Assembly (NCBI GenBank): GCA_903789615.1
Contig: CAIFEV010000003.1
Location: forward strand, 186,001-250,000
DNA length: 64,000 bases
Reading direction: 5' to 3'
Origin: an uncultured Lachnospiraceae bacterium
Lineage (GTDB): Bacteria > Bacillota > Clostridia > Lachnospirales > Lachnospiraceae
A model generated the notes under the pieces. The model saw only the letters and a list, made by a program, of their open reading frames with translations, was not told the DNA's origin and ran no database searches. Numbering within the stretch: the first letter of the stretch is position 1; each line of letters starts with the position of its first letter. The position numbers were made by a program, and so were the translations under genes. This document shows, piece by piece, positions 15,656 through 23,487 of the stretch.

Positions 15656-17575
15656 ATGCCGGTAACAGTATTTTTAATTTTGTTTCCGCTCATCTGGGCG
15701 TTCGTGATCTTCGCGATCCGGGACAACAAAGTGCGCGGAATTGCTGCCTACATCGGTTCGGGGACCATCATCGCCGCCGTCGGAGTTCTTTTTGTCCAGT
15801 GGCTCATCAATGGACGGGTTCCGATCAAAATGTTCTATGACACGGAGACGGCGGACCATTTCATCCTGACGGGTGAGATCGTCCTGATGCTGGTCGTGAC
15901 GTACCTGTGCTTCAAGTACCACAAGTACTGGATCAGCATTCTGTCGATTGTGCCGACGCTTATGCTGGCGTATTTCGAACTTGCCGGCCCGGAGCTTCAC
16001 AAGATCCCGCATGTATACATTGACCATCTGTCGATGCTCATGTGCCTGATCGTCGGTATTATCGGCGGCATGATCATTGTGTACGCGGTCGGCTATATGG
16101 ACGGCTATGCGCATCATCATCCGGAGTTTGAGGACCGCCGCAATTATTTTTTGGGTCTTCTGTTTTTCTTCCTCAGCGCGATGTTCGGATTTGTCATGTC
16201 GGAGTCGCTGCTGTGGATTGATCTGTTCTGGGAGACGACCAGCGTGTGCTCGTTCCTGTTGATCGGTTACACGAGAACGGACGAGGCTGTTCACAACTCG
16301 TTCCGCGCGCTGTGGATGAACCTGGCCGGCGGTGTGGCTCTGGCAGTCGGCATTATCTATTTCGGCTATCAGTCTCACACAGTTGCTTTTCACGATCTTA
16401 TCGATCTCTCGACACAGATGCACATGGCGTACTGCGTGCTTCCTGTCGCGCTGATCGCCTTTGCCGCGCTGACCAAGGCGGCACAGTATCCGTTCTCCAC
16501 ATGGCTCATCGGAGCCATGGTCGCCCCGACTCCGTCGAGCGCCCTGCTCCACTCAGCCACGATGGTCAAGGCCGGGATCTATGTGCTTCTGCGCCTGGCT
16601 CCGGCAATGGCCGGGACTCTGACGGGTACCATGATCACATTTATCGGAGGCTTCACCTTCTTCGTCGCTTCGATCATCGCGATCGGCCAGAGCGACGGCA
16701 AGAGAGTGCTCGCCTTCTCCACGATCAGCAACCTGGGACTGATGGTGGCCTGTGCCGGTGTCGGTGCGCCTGAAACCGTCTGGGCCGGCGTCCTGCTGAT
16801 GATCTTCCATGCGGTTTCCAAGTCGCTGCTCTTCCAGGATGTCGGTGCCACGGAAAATGCGATCGGCAGCCGCGACATCGAGGATATGCACGGCCTTCTG
16901 TACCGCCTGCCCAGACTGGCAACATTCATGTTCATCGGTATCGCGGGTATGTTCCTGGCTCCGTTCGGCATGCTGATTTCCAAGTGGTCGGCTCTGCGGG
17001 CGGCTGTCGATGAGTCTAACATCCTTCTGGTTCTCTTCATTGTATTCGGTTCTGCCACGACGTCCTTCTACTGGACCAAGTGGATGGGCAAGCTGATCTC
17101 CAGAAGCCATGAAACCGGCGACAGACTGAAAGATATCACGAAGAGAAATGAAGTAGTGTCTCTCACGGTTCATGCGGCTCTGATGATCCTGCTGTGCATC
17201 CTGGTTCCGTTTATCTCCAAGGTATACGTGGATCCGCTGCTGATCGAAATGTTCGGCAAATACGAGGATGTGCTTCCGATGGGTGTTCTGTACACCATGA
17301 TCGTCGTCATCGCATTTGTCTTCCTTGTCCCGATATTCAGCTATTTCATCGGGCGCAAGATGCGCGCGAACGTGAAGCTCACCTATATGAGCGGTATCAA
17401 TACCGGTGACAACACGATGTTTGTGGATTCGCTTGGCGAGCCGAAGAGGCTGTGGCTGTCCAACTATTATTTCCGTTCCTTCATTCACCCGCATCAGCTG
17501 CGTATCTTCAGTCAGATCCTGACGACGGCGGTTCTTCTGGTGATGATGAGCATGATCATAGGAGGCGCACTCTGA
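15656..17575 (+). CDS. echA: Energy-converting hydrogenase membrane subunit EchA (NuoL-like)
   Basis: A 639-residue polytopic membrane protein of the NuoL/Mrp-antiporter family, about 16 helices. Conserved ion-path segments are visible, including the Lys-containing ALTKAAQYPFSTWLIGAM and the loop VAPTPSSALLHSATMVKAG. As first gene of echABCDEF it is the larger of the two membrane subunits that couple ferredoxin-driven H2 formation to ion translocation. GAAGGGAAAG precedes the ATG. Its TGA overlaps the echB ATG. Confidence 0.9.
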   Translation: MPVTVFLILFPLIWAFVIFAIRDNKVRGIAAYIGSGTIIAAVGVLFVQWLINGRVPIKMFYDTETADHFILTGEIVLMLVVTYLCFKYHKYWISILSIVPTLMLAYFELAGPELHKIPHVYIDHLSMLMCLIVGIIGGMIIVYAVGYMDGYAHHHPEFEDRRNYFLGLLFFFLSAMFGFVMSESLLWIDLFWETTSVCSFLLIGYTRTDEAVHNSFRALWMNLAGGVALAVGIIYFGYQSHTVAFHDLIDLSTQMHMAYCVLPVALIAFAALTKAAQYPFSTWLIGAMVAPTPSSALLHSATMVKAGIYVLLRLAPAMAGTLTGTMITFIGGFTFFVASIIAIGQSDGKRVLAFSTISNLGLMVACAGVGAPETVWAGVLLMIFHAVSKSLLFQDVGATENAIGSRDIEDMHGLLYRLPRLATFMFIGIAGMFLAPFGMLISKWSALRAAVDESNILLVLFIVFGSATTSFYWTKWMGKLISRSHETGDRLKDITKRNEVVSLTVHAALMILLCILVPFISKVYVDPLLIEMFGKYEDVLPMGVLYTMIVVIAFVFLVPIFSYFIGRKMRANVKLTYMSGINTGDNTMFVDSLGEPKRLWLSNYYFRSFIHPHQLRIFSQILTTAVLLVMMSMIIGGAL

Positions 17576-18450
17576 TGAACCATACAATTCTTTATGTGAT
17601 CGGAGCGGTTCTCTATATAGTGGGAGCTCCGTTTCTGGGCTGCCTGATGGACGGCGTGGAAAGAAAGCTTTCGGCGAGGATGCAGGGGAGAATCGGACCG
17701 CCGGTTCTGCAGCCGTGGTATGACTTTATCAAGCTTCTGAACAAGCAGGTCGTGACCGTTGACCGGGCACAGTTCTTCATCCTGATGTCCTATCTGGTTC
17801 TGATGGTCATGTCCGGTGCCATGTTCTTCTCCGGCAACGACCTCCTGATGACGTTCTTTGTGCTGTCGACAACCGGTACCTTCCTGTACTTCGCGGCTAT
17901 CGTTCCTTCGAGCCCTTATTCCTCGATGGCGGCCAGCCGGGAGCTGATCCAGGAAGTCTGCTATGAACCGGCTGTGCTTCTGCTCTCCGTGGGCTTTTAT
18001 CTTGCCACGGGTACGTTCAACGCAAGAGCGGTGTTCACTCAGAACACGAGCCTGGTTATGTTCCTTCCGGGGTTCCTCGCGGCCTACCTGTTTGCGATGA
18101 TCATCAAGCTGAGAATTTCGCCGTTTGATGTTTCCACTTCGCATCATGCGCATCAGGAACTCGTTCAGGGTGTCACAACCGAGATGGGTGCCAGAAACCT
18201 GGCGCTCTTCAAGCTGGCCGAGTGGTATGAGATGGTGTTCCTGTACGGCGTTGTGGCGATATTCATTCTGAACAGCTCGCCGGTGAGCATCCTGGCGGCT
18301 GTACTGGTTGACCTGGCCGTTTTCTTCTGCTTCGTGCTGATTGACAACACAAATGCCCGTGTGAAGTGGGAGAACATGCTCGGACTGAGCTGGGCTGTCA
18401 CGGGACTGTGCTCCGGTGTGAACCTGCTGATTCTGATGATGATCCGCTGA
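17575..18450 (+). CDS. echB: Ech hydrogenase membrane subunit EchB (NuoH-like)
   Basis: A 291-residue integral membrane protein of the NuoH/HycD family, about eight helices. Marker segments are GCLMDGVERKLSARMQGRIG, PLSPYSSMAASRELIQEV-like SMAASRELIQEVCYEP, and ISPFDVSTSHHAHQELVQG. It anchors the hydrogenase arm to EchA and forms part of the ion channel. The ATG shares one base with the echA stop (TGATG), so I use 17575, not the longer track start. Confidence 0.9.
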   Translation: MNHTILYVIGAVLYIVGAPFLGCLMDGVERKLSARMQGRIGPPVLQPWYDFIKLLNKQVVTVDRAQFFILMSYLVLMVMSGAMFFSGNDLLMTFFVLSTTGTFLYFAAIVPSSPYSSMAASRELIQEVCYEPAVLLLSVGFYLATGTFNARAVFTQNTSLVMFLPGFLAAYLFAMIIKLRISPFDVSTSHHAHQELVQGVTTEMGARNLALFKLAEWYEMVFLYGVVAIFILNSSPVSILAAVLVDLAVFFCFVLIDNTNARVKWENMLGLSWAVTGLCSGVNLLILMMIR

Positions 18451-18473
18451 CAGAAGAAATTGAGGGATAACAG

Positions 18474-19004
18474 ATGGGAAAAGTTAAAAAATCGCCGTGG
18501 CTGCTGCATTATGACGGCTCCAGCTGCAACGGCTGTGATATTGAAGTCCTTGCGACGCTGACACCCGTGTATGACGCGGAGCGGTTCGGTGTCGTCAACA
18601 CCGGAGATCCGCTTCAGGCGGATATTCTGATGATCACCGGCGGCATCAATCAGCAGAATGCACCGGTTGTGAAGCAGCTGTATGATCAGATGCCCAGACC
18701 CAAGGTTGTCGTGGCTGTTGGAACCTGTGCCTGCTCGGGCGGCGTGTTCCGCGAATGCTACAACATGCTGGGCGGTGCGGATTCCACAATCCCAATTGAC
18801 ATCTATGTTCCGGGATGTGCGGCCCGTCCGGAGTCCATCATGGACGGCATCATGAAAGCGGTGGAGCTCTTCCAGAAGCGTTCGGACGAGCATGACCGGT
18901 ATGAGAAAGAGCACAAAGGAGAGGCCGGTCCGGTAGATCCGAACATAAATACGGCCCGCGACAAGGTGAGAATGAAAGAAATGAAGGGAGCGGCAGATGT
19001 CTGA
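18474..19004 (+). CDS. echC: Ech hydrogenase small subunit EchC (NuoB-like)
   Basis: A 176-residue soluble subunit that carries the proximal [4Fe-4S] cluster. The ligand cysteines are visible in SSCNGCDIE, VGTCACSGG and PGCAARPES. It transfers electrons from EchF to the NiFe centre in EchE. The C-terminal 40 residues are charged and probably flexible. GAGGGATAAC lies before ATG 18474 and its stop overlaps echD by 8 nt. Confidence 0.92.
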   Translation: MGKVKKSPWLLHYDGSSCNGCDIEVLATLTPVYDAERFGVVNTGDPLQADILMITGGINQQNAPVVKQLYDQMPRPKVVVAVGTCACSGGVFRECYNMLGGADSTIPIDIYVPGCAARPESIMDGIMKAVELFQKRSDEHDRYEKEHKGEAGPVDPNINTARDKVRMKEMKGAADV

Positions 19005-19464
19005 AGAAGCAGCCGATAAGAAAACTGCCGGACTTTCCGGCAAAAGCGTGATCGTGCCGATTCAGGCCGAGGAGCTTGTACAAAAGGCAGTGGAGATGAA
19101 GAAAAAGGGCCTCCGCCTTTCCCAGGCCTGCTGCTCATGGGTGAACAATCAGTACGAGATAAGTTATTCCTTTGCGGATGATGAGACGCTGGACTATACG
19201 ACGCTCCGCATCCTCGCGGGACGCACGGATGAAATCACCAGTATATCGGAAATTTATCCGTATGCCGCCTTCTATGAGAATGAGATGGAAGAACTGTTTG
19301 GCCTGAAGATCCGGTATATCAATCTGGACTATCACAACCGGCTCTACAGGATCAAGACAAAGGCACCGTTTCTTCCGGAGGATCAGCGGGAGGTCACATC
19401 CGGACCGGCAGCAGAAAAATCGCCGGATGTTGCAGAAGCAGGGAAGAAGGAGGATGCCAACTGA
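18997..19464 (+). CDS. echD: Ech hydrogenase subunit EchD (NuoC-like)
   Basis: A 155-residue hydrophilic subunit of the NuoC/30-kDa family. The segment SEIYPYAAFYENEMEELFGLKI is the family's conserved core. The last 25 residues are low in complexity (EKSPDVAEAGKKEDAN). It is a structural partner between EchC and EchE. ATG 18997 overlaps echC by 8 nt, and its TGA overlaps the echE ATG. Confidence 0.88.
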   Translation: MSEEAADKKTAGLSGKSVIVPIQAEELVQKAVEMKKKGLRLSQACCSWVNNQYEISYSFADDETLDYTTLRILAGRTDEITSISEIYPYAAFYENEMEELFGLKIRYINLDYHNRLYRIKTKAPFLPEDQREVTSGPAAEKSPDVAEAGKKEDAN

Positions 19465-20546
19465 TGGGGAAGAAAAGTGTAATTCCGTTCGGACCGCAGC
19501 ATCCGGTCCTTCCGGAACCGATTCATCTGGATCTTGTCGTGGAAGACGAGAGAATCGTTGAGGCGATTCCGAATATCGGCTTCATCCACAGAGGCCTTGA
19601 GGGACTTGCCCCGGACCGCGATTTCCAGAAATATCTGTATGTTGTCGAGAGAACCTGCGGAATCTGTTCTTTCGGGCATGGTCTCGGGTATGTGGAATCC
19701 ATCGAAGGAATCATGAATGTCGAGGTTCCGGAGAGAGCAAAATATCTGCGTGTTGTGTGGGCGGAGATGGCCCGAATGACCAGTCACCTGATGTGGCTCG
19801 GTTTCACGGCCGACGCTTTCGGATTCGAGTCTCTTTTCTATGAGGCGTGGAGGATCCGTGAGAAGGTCCTGGATCTGATGGAGATGACGACCGGCGGCCG
19901 GCTGATCTACTCGGTCCTGAAGGTCGGCGGTGTTCTTAAGGACATCACGCCGGATATGCAGAAGAAGATTCTGGATGACCTGAACGAGATCGAAAAAGAA
20001 ACACGCGAGATGACGAGGACGTTCCTGGACGATTATTCCGTCAAGACACGTCTTGTGGGTGTCGGTGTACTCACGAAGCAGCAGGCTCACGACGTCGGCG
20101 CCTGCGGTCCGATGGCCAGAGCGAGCGGCATCGTCTGTGACATGCGCATGCGCGGATATGAGGCATATGCGGATCTCGGGTTCGAACCGGTTGTTTCACA
20201 GGACGGTGACAGCTATGCCAGATGTGAAGTCCGTATCAATGAGATTTTTGCCTCAATTGAGCTGGTGCGCAGAGCATTTGAACGCATGCCGAAGGAAGGC
20301 GATCTTGCCGTCACCGTCAAGGGAAATCCAGACGGCGAGTATTTTGCAAGAATTGAACAGCCCAGAGGCGAGGCAATTTTCTATTCGGAAGGACACGGCA
20401 AGCCGGCGCTTGACCGTTTCCGTCTGCGCACGCCGACATTTGCCAATCTCCAGGCCCTTTGCGAGACGCTTAAAGGTGCCGAGTACGCGGATGTTCCGAT
20501 TCTGATTCTTACGATTGATCCGTGCATCTCCTGCACAGAGCGGTAA
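19464..20546 (+). CDS. echE: Ech hydrogenase large subunit EchE (NiFe catalytic subunit)
   Basis: A 360-residue group 4 NiFe-hydrogenase large subunit. The four nickel-ligand cysteines are present as RTCGICSFGH near residue 60 and DPCISCTER at the very end. The chain stops at the Arg of DPCISCTER, so there is no C-terminal extension to be removed; Methanosarcina EchE is likewise known not to be processed. Accordingly, no hydrogenase maturation endopeptidase gene is in this window. It produces or consumes H2 using electrons from ferredoxin. It overlaps echD by one base. Confidence 0.93.
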   Translation: MGKKSVIPFGPQHPVLPEPIHLDLVVEDERIVEAIPNIGFIHRGLEGLAPDRDFQKYLYVVERTCGICSFGHGLGYVESIEGIMNVEVPERAKYLRVVWAEMARMTSHLMWLGFTADAFGFESLFYEAWRIREKVLDLMEMTTGGRLIYSVLKVGGVLKDITPDMQKKILDDLNEIEKETREMTRTFLDDYSVKTRLVGVGVLTKQQAHDVGACGPMARASGIVCDMRMRGYEAYADLGFEPVVSQDGDSYARCEVRINEIFASIELVRRAFERMPKEGDLAVTVKGNPDGEYFARIEQPRGEAIFYSEGHGKPALDRFRLRTPTFANLQALCETLKGAEYADVPILILTIDPCISCTER

Positions 20547-20561
20547 AGGAGGGGACTGAAA

Positions 20562-21065
20562 GTGAGCAGAGTCATGAAATTTGCACCGGTTATTCTGAAG
20601 AATCTCTTCTCAAAACCGGTGACACGTCAGTATCCGGCTGTTCCGATTCAGTATCCGGAAGGGGACCGCGGCCACATCGAGATCCAGATTGACAGATGTA
20701 TCTCCTGCGGCATGTGTGTGAGAAGCTGCCCGACCGGCACACTCTCGGTCGACCGCATGAAGGGGACGTGGACAATCAACCGTTTTGACTGCGTTCAATG
20801 CGGATATTGTGTCCTGAAGTGCCCGGTGAAGTGCCTGAGCATTGTGCCGGGGTATCAGGTGCCGGAGAGAGAGAAGACGGCTCAGACGTATCAGAAGTCG
20901 CCGGAAGTTCTCAAGGCAGAGGCTGAAAAGCGCGCGAAACAGGCGGCGCTTGCCAAAGAGATGGCTGCAAAGAAGGCAGCTGCTCTGAAAGCCAAAAAGG
21001 AAGCAGAGGCGGCGGCAGCAGCCGGAAAAGCTGCGGAAGCTGCGCCGGCTCCGGCTGAAAACTGA
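20562..21065 (+). CDS. echF: Ech hydrogenase ferredoxin-like subunit EchF
   Basis: A 167-residue polyferredoxin. Two [4Fe-4S] motifs are visible: CISCGMCVRSCP and CVQCGYCVLKCP. It accepts electrons from reduced ferredoxin and passes them to EchC. GTG 20562 was preferred because AAAGGAGG lies 8 nt upstream; the ATG at 20574 would be too far away. After residue about 105 the chain becomes an unusual Lys/Ala/Glu-rich tail of about 55 residues (AAAKKAAALKAKKEAEAAAA is typical), probably a long helix or a disordered extension. A terminator follows. Confidence 0.9.
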   Translation: MSRVMKFAPVILKNLFSKPVTRQYPAVPIQYPEGDRGHIEIQIDRCISCGMCVRSCPTGTLSVDRMKGTWTINRFDCVQCGYCVLKCPVKCLSIVPGYQVPEREKTAQTYQKSPEVLKAEAEKRAKQAALAKEMAAKKAAALKAKKEAEAAAAAGKAAEAAPAPAEN

Positions 21066-21087
21066 GCCTGGAAATCCGGATTATATG

Positions 21088-21126
21088 GAAAGACCGCGGC
21101 CTGCAATAGACGGTGGTCTTTCTTTT
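21088..21126 (+). terminator. Terminator between echF and hypC
   Basis: GAAAGACC and GGTCTTTC pair across a 19-nt loop and are followed by TCTTTTC. hypCDE may therefore be a separate transcript or depend on read-through from ech. Confidence 0.65.
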
Positions 21127-21152
21127 CGTTTACAGAAAGTGGTGTTAAAATT

Positions 21153-21371
21153 ATGTGTGTAGCACTTCCGGGAAGAGTTGTTTCCGTTGACGGAGAGTAT
21201 GCGCAGGTGGATTTTGCGGGCAATGAAGTGAGAGCTCTGGCGGGGCTGGTGAAAGTGAAGCCGGGCGACAGGGTGCTTGTTCATGCCGGCTGTATCCTTC
21301 AGAAGCTCGCCGCAGATGAGGCGGATGACATGGAAGAAATCTTCCGGGAAATCGGAGAAGAATTTGCATGA
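21153..21371 (+). CDS. hypC: Hydrogenase maturation chaperone HypC
   Basis: A 72-residue chaperone that begins with the conserved MCVALPGRVV, whose Cys2 binds the iron centre during Fe(CN)2CO assembly. The length and the VKPGDRVLVHAGCILQKL segment are typical. Its ATG is followed closely by hypD, whose ATG overlaps the hypC stop by 4 nt. Confidence 0.95.
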   Translation: MCVALPGRVVSVDGEYAQVDFAGNEVRALAGLVKVKPGDRVLVHAGCILQKLAADEADDMEEIFREIGEEFA

Positions 21372-22411
21372 AGACACTTGACGACGTCAAAGCCTGGCTG
21401 AAAATGTATGACGGGCCTGCGATGCGGATCATGGAAGTCTGCGGAAGCCATACCGGAGCGGTCTCAAAAAACGGGATTCCCGGGATGCTTTCGGACAAAA
21501 TCCGCCTGCTCTCCGGGCCAGGGTGTCCGGTGTGTGTCACGCCGTCTGCGTATATAGACCGGCTGATCGAACTGGCCATGCGCCCGGATACCTGCGTGGT
21601 GACTTTTGGCGATCTCATCCGGGTTCCGGGGTCGGAGAAGAGTCTGGCTCTCGCGAAGGGCGAAGGCGCGAGGGTAAAGATGGTGTATTCCCCTCTGGAC
21701 ATCCTTCCGCTGGCGAAAAAAGAGCCGGACAGGATCTGGTGTTTTGCAGCGGTCGGCTTTGAGACAACGACGCCGGTTTACGCAGCGCTCATGGAGGAGC
21801 TGATCCGGGAGGATATCCGCAACGTGCGGCTTCTGACAGCGCTTAAGACCATGCCGGAGGTGATTGACTGGCTCATGCGTTCCGGCGCTGATGTGCAGGG
21901 ATTTATCGCCCCGGGTCACGTCTCGGTCGTGACGGGATCGGATATCTGGAAGCCACTGGCGCAAAAATATTCCATACCGTTTGGCGTGGCCGGCTTTGAA
22001 GGACCGGAGCTTCTTGCGGCGATAGCCGGCATTGTCAGAAACTACGGCAGAGGTGTCGTGAAAAATTATTACCCCCGTGTGGTGACACCGGAGGGGAACC
22101 GGATGGCACAGGAAAAAGTAGACCGGTATTTTGAAAAGGCGGACGTAGTCTGGAGAGGCATGGGGAAAATCGCCGGGTCCGGGAGAGTACTTAAGCCGGA
22201 GTATTCCTTCTTTGATGCCGGTAGCCGCGGGCTTGACGAGGACCGGAAGAAAAACAGTGCCTGTCACTGCGATGAGGTTCTGACGGGCAGAATCACGCCC
22301 AGACAGTGTCCTCTGTTCGGAAAGGCGTGCACACCGGTGAATCCTCAGGGAGCCTGCATGGTGTCCACGGAAGGCGCCTGTCTGTCCTGGCTGGCCGGCG
22401 GGAGAGAGTAA
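21368..22411 (+). CDS. hypD: Hydrogenase maturation protein HypD
   Basis: A 347-residue iron-sulfur protein that works with HypC to build the Fe(CN)2CO unit. Signatures are MEVCGSHTGAVSKNGI, LSGPGCPVCVTP, and GFETTTPVYAAL, with cluster-binding cysteines in CHCDEVLTG, PRQCPLFGKACTP and GACMVSTEGAC at the C-terminus. It overlaps hypC by 4 nt, implying coupled synthesis. Confidence 0.95.
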   Translation: MKTLDDVKAWLKMYDGPAMRIMEVCGSHTGAVSKNGIPGMLSDKIRLLSGPGCPVCVTPSAYIDRLIELAMRPDTCVVTFGDLIRVPGSEKSLALAKGEGARVKMVYSPLDILPLAKKEPDRIWCFAAVGFETTTPVYAALMEELIREDIRNVRLLTALKTMPEVIDWLMRSGADVQGFIAPGHVSVVTGSDIWKPLAQKYSIPFGVAGFEGPELLAAIAGIVRNYGRGVVKNYYPRVVTPEGNRMAQEKVDRYFEKADVVWRGMGKIAGSGRVLKPEYSFFDAGSRGLDEDRKKNSACHCDEVLTGRITPRQCPLFGKACTPVNPQGACMVSTEGACLSWLAGGRE

Positions 22412-22439
22412 AACTGCATTTCAGGAGTATTTCTGGTTT

Positions 22440-23447
22440 ATGGCTGAGAAAATCACAATGGCTCACGGGAGCGGAGGAAAATCCACCGATGAGCTGATTG
22501 ATACGATATTTGCAAAAGAATTCGACAATCCGGTGCTTGACGCGATGGAGGATTCGGCCGTTGTTCCGGTGACGGGAAAGATTGCCCTGACGACGGACAG
22601 CTTTGTCGTGACGCCGCTGAAATTCCGTGGAGGTGACATCGGGAGACTCTGTGTGTGCGGGACAGTCAACGATCTGCTCATGCGGGGAGCTGTGCCGGCA
22701 TGGCTCACCTGCGGCTTTATTCTGGAAGAGGGACTCGATATCGGCCTTTTGAAAGAGCTCACGGCGTCCATGGCAGCTACGGCAAAAGAGGCCGGAATCA
22801 GGATTGCGGCCGGCGACACAAAGGTCGTGGAAGGCCACGGCGGTATGTACATCAACACGGCGGGTGTCGGAATCTTTCCGGAGGAGACGAGCGGAGTGAC
22901 CGCCGGAATCTGCGCGTCCGGGGCCCGGGAGGGGGATGCGATCCTCGTATCCGGGACGATGGGGGATCACCACGCCGCGATCCTCTCGGAGCGCATGGAA
23001 ATTGAGACGGATATCGAGAGTGACAATGCGCCGCTTGTCGACATGGTCAGGAATCTGCTGAAGAGCGGCCTGCACATTCACACGATGCGGGATGTGACCC
23101 GCGGCGGCCTTGCGACAGTGCTCAGAGAACTCGCGAAGGCTTCCGGGAAGACATTTACCATACGGGAATCGGCTGTGCCGGTGAATCCGAAGGTGAAAAG
23201 CTTTGCGGGTCTTCTGGGGCTGGACCCTGTCTATATGGGCAACGAGGGAAAGATGGCCGTGATCCTGCCGGAGAGTGAAGCGCAGGAAGCACTTCAGATT
23301 ATCCGGAAATCCCGGTACGGTTCCGGAGCGGCCATTATCGGGCGCGTGACGGCCGACAAGCCGGGTGAACTGCTGATGGAAACCGATATCGGAGGCCTGC
23401 GCAGACTGGATGTGCTGCAGGGCGAGGGGCTTCCGAGGATCTGCTGA
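22440..23447 (+). CDS. hypE: Hydrogenase maturation protein HypE
   Basis: A 335-residue AIR-synthase-like enzyme that dehydrates the carbamoyl group on its own C-terminal Cys to give the cyanide ligand. The family-typical end PRIC is intact, and the N-terminal MAHGSGGKSTDEL segment is the ATP-binding start. Its partner HypF (and HypA/HypB for nickel) is not in the window and must be elsewhere. The Shine-Dalgarno site is weak (CAGGAG about 12 nt upstream of ATG 22440). Confidence 0.94.
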   Translation: MAEKITMAHGSGGKSTDELIDTIFAKEFDNPVLDAMEDSAVVPVTGKIALTTDSFVVTPLKFRGGDIGRLCVCGTVNDLLMRGAVPAWLTCGFILEEGLDIGLLKELTASMAATAKEAGIRIAAGDTKVVEGHGGMYINTAGVGIFPEETSGVTAGICASGAREGDAILVSGTMGDHHAAILSERMEIETDIESDNAPLVDMVRNLLKSGLHIHTMRDVTRGGLATVLRELAKASGKTFTIRESAVPVNPKVKSFAGLLGLDPVYMGNEGKMAVILPESEAQEALQIIRKSRYGSGAAIIGRVTADKPGELLMETDIGGLRRLDVLQGEGLPRIC

Positions 23448-23487
23448 ACAACTTTTTAGACAAGCACACCAGAACAGGAGAGAAGCA

